Below, one piece after another: positions 59,671 to 64,000 of a DNA stretch of 64,000 nucleotides. Source of the DNA: Dasania marina DSM 21967. Its GTDB lineage: Bacteria > Pseudomonadota > Gammaproteobacteria > Pseudomonadales > Dasaniaceae. The notes under the pieces were generated by a model. The model saw only the letters and a program-made list of their open reading frames with translations. It had not been told where the DNA came from and searched no databases. The stretch lies in the NCBI RefSeq assembly GCF_000373485.1, contig NZ_KB891592.1, forward strand, positions 1 to 64,000, in the 5' to 3' direction. Each line of letters opens with the position of its first letter. The first letter of the stretch is position 1. A program made the position numbers and the translations under genes.

Positions 59671-61824
59671 ATGAAACAACTCTCGCGCTTACAATTATTG
59701 CTTATCTGCCTGCTTTTGGCGGTGGCTAGCCAGCAGCTGTTTAGTTTTATGGTGCGGCTAATTGATGAGGCCCACTATTCCCGCCAGCGTATGGATGTGG
59801 TGAATCAGCTGGGGCGTTTCCGTCTAGATTTAGAGCAACGGTTAAACTCCACTTTTTATATTACCCAGGGCATAGAGATCTTAATCTCCACGCTGATAGT
59901 TGAGGGCACCTCGCTATTAAGCCAGCAGGATAAGATAGAGGCTTGGGCAAGAGAGGCGACTACAAGGCTGCCTTATATTAATAATGTGGCTGTGTCAGAA
60001 GCCTATATCATACGTTTTACCTATCCCATGGAGGGTAACTCCGCCGCTCTTGGTCACAATTATCGGGATATACCCACGCAATGGCCTACTGTGCAACGCG
60101 CGGTACAGTCGCGTATGCCGGTAGTGGCAGGCCCTTTGCAATTAATACAGGGCGGCACCGGTATTATTTGTCGCATTCCTCTATTTAGTCATGCGCAGGG
60201 CAAAAACCATGGTCAGTTTGTAGGCATAGTGAGTATGGTGGTTGATTATCAGGCCTTGTTGCAGAGTGCCGGCCTAGCGGAGGCTGAAAAAACCTTAAGC
60301 ATAGCTATGCGCGGTAAAGATGGCCTAGGCGCAAGTGGTGATATTTTTTATGGGGAAGACGATTTATTTGCCGTGGCTAATATTAGCCAAAAAGTCAGCT
60401 TTCTCGGCGGCGAATGGTTGTTAGCGGCCAAGCCTAAGACTGGGTGGTCGCATGAATCGCCTTATTCTATACGCCTCAGTATATTGGGCTACTTAGTGTC
60501 CCTGCTGATTGCGGTGCTGTGCTATTTTGCGGTGCGCGGTATGCAGCTACGTATAGGGGCCGCTGAATATTTTTCCAAAGCCTTGGAGTTGCGTGTTGCC
60601 GAGCGCACGCAACAGTTAAGTATAGCGAAGACCGAGGCGGAAAAAGCCAATGAGGCTAAGAGTGACTTTTTGGCAGTGATGACGCATGAGTTACGCACGC
60701 CACTTAATTCAATTTTAGGCTTGGCGCAACTGACTGAAGCTATGGAGCTGGGTGATTTGCAGCGTAGCTATATTGCTAAAGTTGTTTCCTCGGCAAACTT
60801 ATTGCTTAGTTTAATTAATAATATTTTGAGTTATACCAAGGTGGAGTCCGGTAATGCTGGCCTTGAGCCGCAAGCGTTTGTTGTTGCCGATATTCTGCAG
60901 AAACTGAATGATGTTTTTGAAATTCAGGCTACGGAAAAAGCCTTGTTGTTCAGTGTAGAGGTGGCCTCTGATGTGCCCAGTTTTGTTGAGTGTGATAAAG
61001 GTAAATTATTACAGGTGCTGACAAATTTATGTGGCAATGCGATGAAGTTTACCGAACGTGGGGCTGTTTCGCTTTCGGTAAGACGCATAGCCAGTGATGA
61101 TGAAGGTGATGATAATTGTTGGCTGCGTTTTGTGGTGAGTGATTCTGGTGTAGGGATTAGCGAGCAGGATCAGCAAATAATATTTAAGCCTTTTAGGCAA
61201 ATAGATAGTAGCGTAGCCAGACAATATCAGGGTTCGGGTTTGGGCCTAAGTATTTGCCAGCGTTTTGTGCAGTTAATGAATGGCCGTATAGGGGTGACTA
61301 GTCAGTTGCAACAAGGTAGTCAGTTTTACTTTGAAATACCTGTGCGCCCATTAGCCAATAGGCCTGCAGAAAGTGATTTGTCTTCTGCGCAGCGCTTGCA
61401 AAAAGCGGTGGCCGCTAGCCAGCCCCTGTTGCAAGGGATGACGGTAATATTGGCGGAAGATAACCGCTTTAATCAAACCTTGGCGGTAGCCTTATTAAAT
61501 AAAGTTGGGGTCACGGTTAAGGTTGCCGAAAATGGTTTGCAGGTTTTATCGCTATTAGAGCAGATACCTGTGCATGGCATTTTAATGGATATACAGATGC
61601 CGAAAATGGATGGCTTAGCCACCACCGAACAGTTACGTGCTGATAGGCGGTTTTATGATTTGCCGATTATTGCCATGACGGCTAATGCCATGCAAGAAGA
61701 CAAACAGAAGGTATTAGCGGCTGGCATGAACGATTTTGTCGCCAAGCCTATAAATTTTGAGCATTTGTACCGGGTGCTTATCAGCTGTTTACAGCATGAA
61801 AAGTTATATCCTGAACAGGTCTAA
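59671..61824 (+). CDS. CHASE-type hybrid sensor histidine kinase
   Basis: From the ATG at 59671 the protein is 717 residues; the reading also extends to a TTG at 59623. There is a membrane helix at about 6-26 and a CHASE-like periplasmic domain (about 40-250, RLNSTFYITQGIEILISTLI, then MEGNSAALGHNYRDIP). A second helix (ILGYLVSLLIAVLCYFAV) precedes HisKA with His339 (AVMTHELRTPLNSIL), an ATPase (DSGVGI, GSGLGLSI) and a REC domain with Asp640 (ILMDIQMPKMDG). No HPt. It ends one base from the end of rimO. Its signal is unknown. Confidence 0.87.
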   Translation: MKQLSRLQLLLICLLLAVASQQLFSFMVRLIDEAHYSRQRMDVVNQLGRFRLDLEQRLNSTFYITQGIEILISTLIVEGTSLLSQQDKIEAWAREATTRLPYINNVAVSEAYIIRFTYPMEGNSAALGHNYRDIPTQWPTVQRAVQSRMPVVAGPLQLIQGGTGIICRIPLFSHAQGKNHGQFVGIVSMVVDYQALLQSAGLAEAEKTLSIAMRGKDGLGASGDIFYGEDDLFAVANISQKVSFLGGEWLLAAKPKTGWSHESPYSIRLSILGYLVSLLIAVLCYFAVRGMQLRIGAAEYFSKALELRVAERTQQLSIAKTEAEKANEAKSDFLAVMTHELRTPLNSILGLAQLTEAMELGDLQRSYIAKVVSSANLLLSLINNILSYTKVESGNAGLEPQAFVVADILQKLNDVFEIQATEKALLFSVEVASDVPSFVECDKGKLLQVLTNLCGNAMKFTERGAVSLSVRRIASDDEGDDNCWLRFVVSDSGVGISEQDQQIIFKPFRQIDSSVARQYQGSGLGLSICQRFVQLMNGRIGVTSQLQQGSQFYFEIPVRPLANRPAESDLSSAQRLQKAVAASQPLLQGMTVILAEDNRFNQTLAVALLNKVGVTVKVAENGLQVLSLLEQIPVHGILMDIQMPKMDGLATTEQLRADRRFYDLPIIAMTANAMQEDKQKVLAAGMNDFVAKPINFEHLYRVLISCLQHEKLYPEQV

Positions 61825-61839
61825 CTTAGGCCTGTTCAG
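61811..61839. repeat. palindrome spanning the convergent stop codons of a kinase gene and rimO
   Basis: CTGAACAGG at 61811-61819 pairs with CCTGTTCAG at 61831-61839, and the inner T-CTA/TAG-G extends the pairing (one G-U or T-G). The TAA of the kinase gene (61822-61824) and the TAA of rimO (61828-61826 on the minus strand) sit symmetrically inside. Both proteins therefore end Glu-Gln-Val or Glu-Gln-Ala. It may act as a bidirectional terminator, though no strong T-tract follows on either strand. Confidence 0.8.
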
Positions 61840-63244
61840 CTTCATAATCCGCCTCGTCTTCATAACCAGGCTCGTCCTCATAAACAGGCTCGGCCCACAA
61901 GTCGTACTCATCAGCGCCGGTAATGGTGACCAGTAGTGCATCGCCGGGGAAGGTGTCGGTAAAACCATCGAGATAAACCTTACCATCAATTTCTGGGGCG
62001 TCGGCATAGCAGCGGCCTATAGCACCTTGCTCGTCAACCTCATCAATCAACACTTCAACTTCTTGGCCTATGCGCGCTTGTAAGCGAGCGCTGGAAATCT
62101 TTTGCTGAGTTTCCATAAAGCGTTCCCAGCGCTGTTGCTGGATATCTTCTGGTATGTGGTCAGGGAGTTCGTTAGCGGTAGCACCTTCTACCGGTGAGTA
62201 TTTAAAGCAACCCACTCTGTCGAGCTGTGCCTCTTCTAACCAATCCAGCAACATTTGAAATTCTTGTTCCGTTTCACCGGGGAAACCAACGATAAACGTT
62301 GAACGTATAACTAACTCCGGGCAGATTTCGCGCCAAGCTTTAATGCGCTCTAATACTTTAACTTGGTTGCCGGGGCGCTTCATTAATTTGAGTATGCGCG
62401 GGCTGGCGTGTTGGAAGGGGATATCCAAATAGGGCAGAATTTTGCCTTCTGCCATTAGCGGAATCACTTTATCCACATGCGGGTAGGGGTACACATAATG
62501 CAAGCGCACCCATACGCCTAGCTCACCCAAGGCTACCGCTAAGTCTTGCATGCGGGTTTCATGGGCGCGGCCATTAACAAAATCTAATTTGTATTTTACA
62601 TCTACGCCGTAGGCGCTGGTGTCTTGTGAAATTACCAGTATTTCACGCACGCCAGCGGCTACCAGTTTTTTGGCTTCGTCTACCACTTCAGAAATAGGGC
62701 GGCTAACTAAGTCGCCACGCATGGCGGGGATAATACAAAAGGTGCAGCGGTGGTTACAGCCTTCCGATATTTTTAAGTAGGCATAGTGCTTGGGGGTGAG
62801 TTTAATCCCCTGTGGTGGCACTAAGTCTATTAGCGGGTTGTGCTCGGCAGCTGATTTTTGCTCTATGGTGGGCGGGATATAGTCATGCACCGCGCCCAAA
62901 ACCGTCTCGTAATCGGCGGGGCCACTAATGCTGAGCACATTGGGGTTCGCCGCTTTAATCGCCTCGGCATCGCTGCCCTTACCCATACAGCCGGTAACAA
63001 TCACCTTGCCGTTCTCCTTCATGGCCTCGCTAATGGCATCCATAGACTCTTGCTTGGCACTGTCTATAAAGCCACAGGTGTTCACCACCACCACATCGGC
63101 ACCGTCATAGCTGGGGCTAATGTCATAGCCCTCTAGCTTGAGCTGGGTCAGTATGCGTTCGGAGTCAACGAGGGCCTTGGGGCAACCTAGGCTAACAAAG
63201 CCGACTTTTTGTTTGGGTGATGATGTTTCAGGGGTAGATGACAT
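61826..63244 (-). CDS. rimO: ribosomal protein S12 methylthiotransferase RimO
   Basis: The 472-residue radical-SAM enzyme has an N-terminal UPF0004 domain ([38 protein letters not shown]), the radical-SAM cluster CNHRCTFC and a C-terminal TRAM-like domain ([13 protein letters not shown]). The SLGCPK..DSE signature separates RimO from MiaB. It adds a methylthio group to an aspartate of ribosomal protein S12. The C-terminus is extended by an acidic Glu/Asp/Tyr-rich repeat ([16 protein letters not shown]). Confidence 0.95.
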   Translation of the reverse strand: MSSTPETSSPKQKVGFVSLGCPKALVDSERILTQLKLEGYDISPSYDGADVVVVNTCGFIDSAKQESMDAISEAMKENGKVIVTGCMGKGSDAEAIKAANPNVLSISGPADYETVLGAVHDYIPPTIEQKSAAEHNPLIDLVPPQGIKLTPKHYAYLKISEGCNHRCTFCIIPAMRGDLVSRPISEVVDEAKKLVAAGVREILVISQDTSAYGVDVKYKLDFVNGRAHETRMQDLAVALGELGVWVRLHYVYPYPHVDKVIPLMAEGKILPYLDIPFQHASPRILKLMKRPGNQVKVLERIKAWREICPELVIRSTFIVGFPGETEQEFQMLLDWLEEAQLDRVGCFKYSPVEGATANELPDHIPEDIQQQRWERFMETQQKISSARLQARIGQEVEVLIDEVDEQGAIGRCYADAPEIDGKVYLDGFTDTFPGDALLVTITGADEYDLWAEPVYEDEPGYEDEADYEAEQA

Positions 63245-63405
63245 GGGCAGTACCGATTACCGATTGTGCGGGGCTAGCTAAAGGAGGCGCATTGTACAGA
63301 ATTAGGGCGGTGTAGGCTATTGAGTAGTTATGCCTACCGGGGCTAGGGACATACGGGTGCTAAGGCTATACACGCTAGCTCAATAAGCCTTGCCCCTAGC
63401 TGAAC

Positions 63406-63430
63406 CTAGGTTCTATACACCGAAACCTAG
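63406..63430. repeat. inverted repeat upstream of the permease gene
   Basis: CTAGGTT and AACCTAG lie 11 bp apart, about 85 bp upstream of the permease ATG. It may be an operator or a leader hairpin, or chance. Confidence 0.3.
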
Positions 63431-63514
63431 ATATTTCCCCCGCGCCCTATAATGGCCGCCTTCGATATTGCTAGCTTTAGCCGTATCTTCGCCAGCTAGC
63501 TATAGGGCTAATAA

Positions 63515-64000
63515 ATGGACAGTGTTATTCACCATATAAAATCATTGAGGTTGAGAGACCTTACCCTTTTCACCGTCTCCGCGATTTTACTGCTAGATAC
63601 TCTAGCCGCTGCTGCCGCGGTGGGCGCGTCCAGTATTTTTTGGTGGCTATTTCTAGGGATTATTTTTTTTATACCCTTTGGTTTGATCAGTGCCGAGATG
63701 GGGACCACCTATCCCGAGCAGGGCGGCATTTACGCCTGGGTGCGTGATAGCTTTGGTGGCCGCTGGGCCTCTAGGGCAACCTGGGGCTATTGGGTGAATA
63801 CGGCATTATGGAATCCCGCCATTTTTATTTTGTTTGCGGCGGTGTTTAGTCAATTATTTATCCCCGACCTAGCACTTAAATGGCAAATTGTCCTGGGCAT
63901 AGCCCTGTCTTGGATTGCGGTAGCCATTAATATTATTACCCTAGAAGTGGGTAAGTGGATTCCTAATATAGGTGCCATTTTAAAAGTGGTTATTTTTATT
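63515..64000 (+). CDS. APC-family amino acid permease, 3' end outside the window
   Basis: The open frame from the ATG at 63515 runs off the window after 162 codons. The visible part starts MDSVIHHIKSLRLRDLTLFTV and has several hydrophobic helices (AILLLDTLAAAAAVGASSIFW, LFLGIIFFIPFGLISAEMG, then IAVAINIITLEVGKWI). The loop TYPEQGGIYAWVRDSFGGRWA is characteristic of APC-superfamily amino acid/polyamine transporters. Substrate cannot be judged from this part. Confidence 0.82.
   Translation, partial: MDSVIHHIKSLRLRDLTLFTVSAILLLDTLAAAAAVGASSIFWWLFLGIIFFIPFGLISAEMGTTYPEQGGIYAWVRDSFGGRWASRATWGYWVNTALWNPAIFILFAAVFSQLFIPDLALKWQIVLGIALSWIAVAINIITLEVGKWIPNIGAILKVVIFI

Overview
The window looks like a marine gammaproteobacterial chromosome, probably of the Cellvibrionales/Spongiibacteraceae kind. 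The grounds are inferential: large TonB-dependent receptors, PEP-CTERM and LEPR-XLL surface proteins, many hybrid histidine kinases, and RimO/RsmE/DeaD of gammaproteobacterial type. No rRNA or tRNA gene was recognised. LEFT (1-26.5 kb): a degenerate IS3-family transposase end (1-263) is followed by a MarR repressor gene (iacR, minus strand). After it comes an unbroken run of plus-strand catabolic genes: iacH-A-B-I-C-D-E-F, a tautomerase, iacG, a 3-oxoadipyl-CoA thiolase, a fused 3-oxoacid CoA-transferase, catB-catC-catA-catD, an MFS transporter, a TonB-dependent receptor, an aldehyde dehydrogenase, a TTQ amine dehydrogenase cluster (heavy chain, MauE-like, MauD-like, light chain), two c-type cytochromes and an AraC-family regulator. 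Read as one system, this is a complete proposed route: periplasmic oxidative deamination of an arylalkylamine such as tryptamine to indole-3-acetaldehyde, oxidation to indole-3-acetate (IAA), Iac conversion to catechol, then the ortho (beta-ketoadipate) pathway to succinyl-CoA and acetyl-CoA. It has its own outer-membrane receptor and two bracketing regulators. The left part is visibly AT-richer than the right (33% GC counted at 2401-2460 against 53% at 28861-28920), which with the IS remnant suggests acquisition. MIDDLE (26.5-43.9 kb): ordinary chromosomal genes, namely deaD, a malonyl-CoA synthetase operon with a NUDIX hydrolase, an OmpA-type lipoprotein, an SDR (plus a decayed fragment of an SDR paralogue at 31.6 kb), a PEP-CTERM protein, a carboxymuconolactone-decarboxylase-family protein, an isolated flagellin and a CitE-like lyase. 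A solute-binding protein gene overlaps a TorS-like hybrid kinase gene and is followed by about 11 copies of a 7-bp tandem repeat; small unknown genes and msrA close the segment. RIGHT (43.9-58.8 kb): a second candidate system. A GAF-HlyD membrane protein, an M50 metalloprotease with PqqD-like and HlyD-like parts, and a separate HlyD adaptor precede a ~1,697-residue LEPR-XLL/DUF4347 surface protein with four exactly 477-bp tandem repeats. A hybrid kinase with two HPt domains and a REC-GGDEF-EAL response regulator follow. I read this as a secretion/processing machine with its giant substrate and a c-di-GMP output. END (58.8-64 kb): rsmE, a CHASE-type hybrid kinase, rimO, and the start of an APC-family amino acid permease cut by the window edge.
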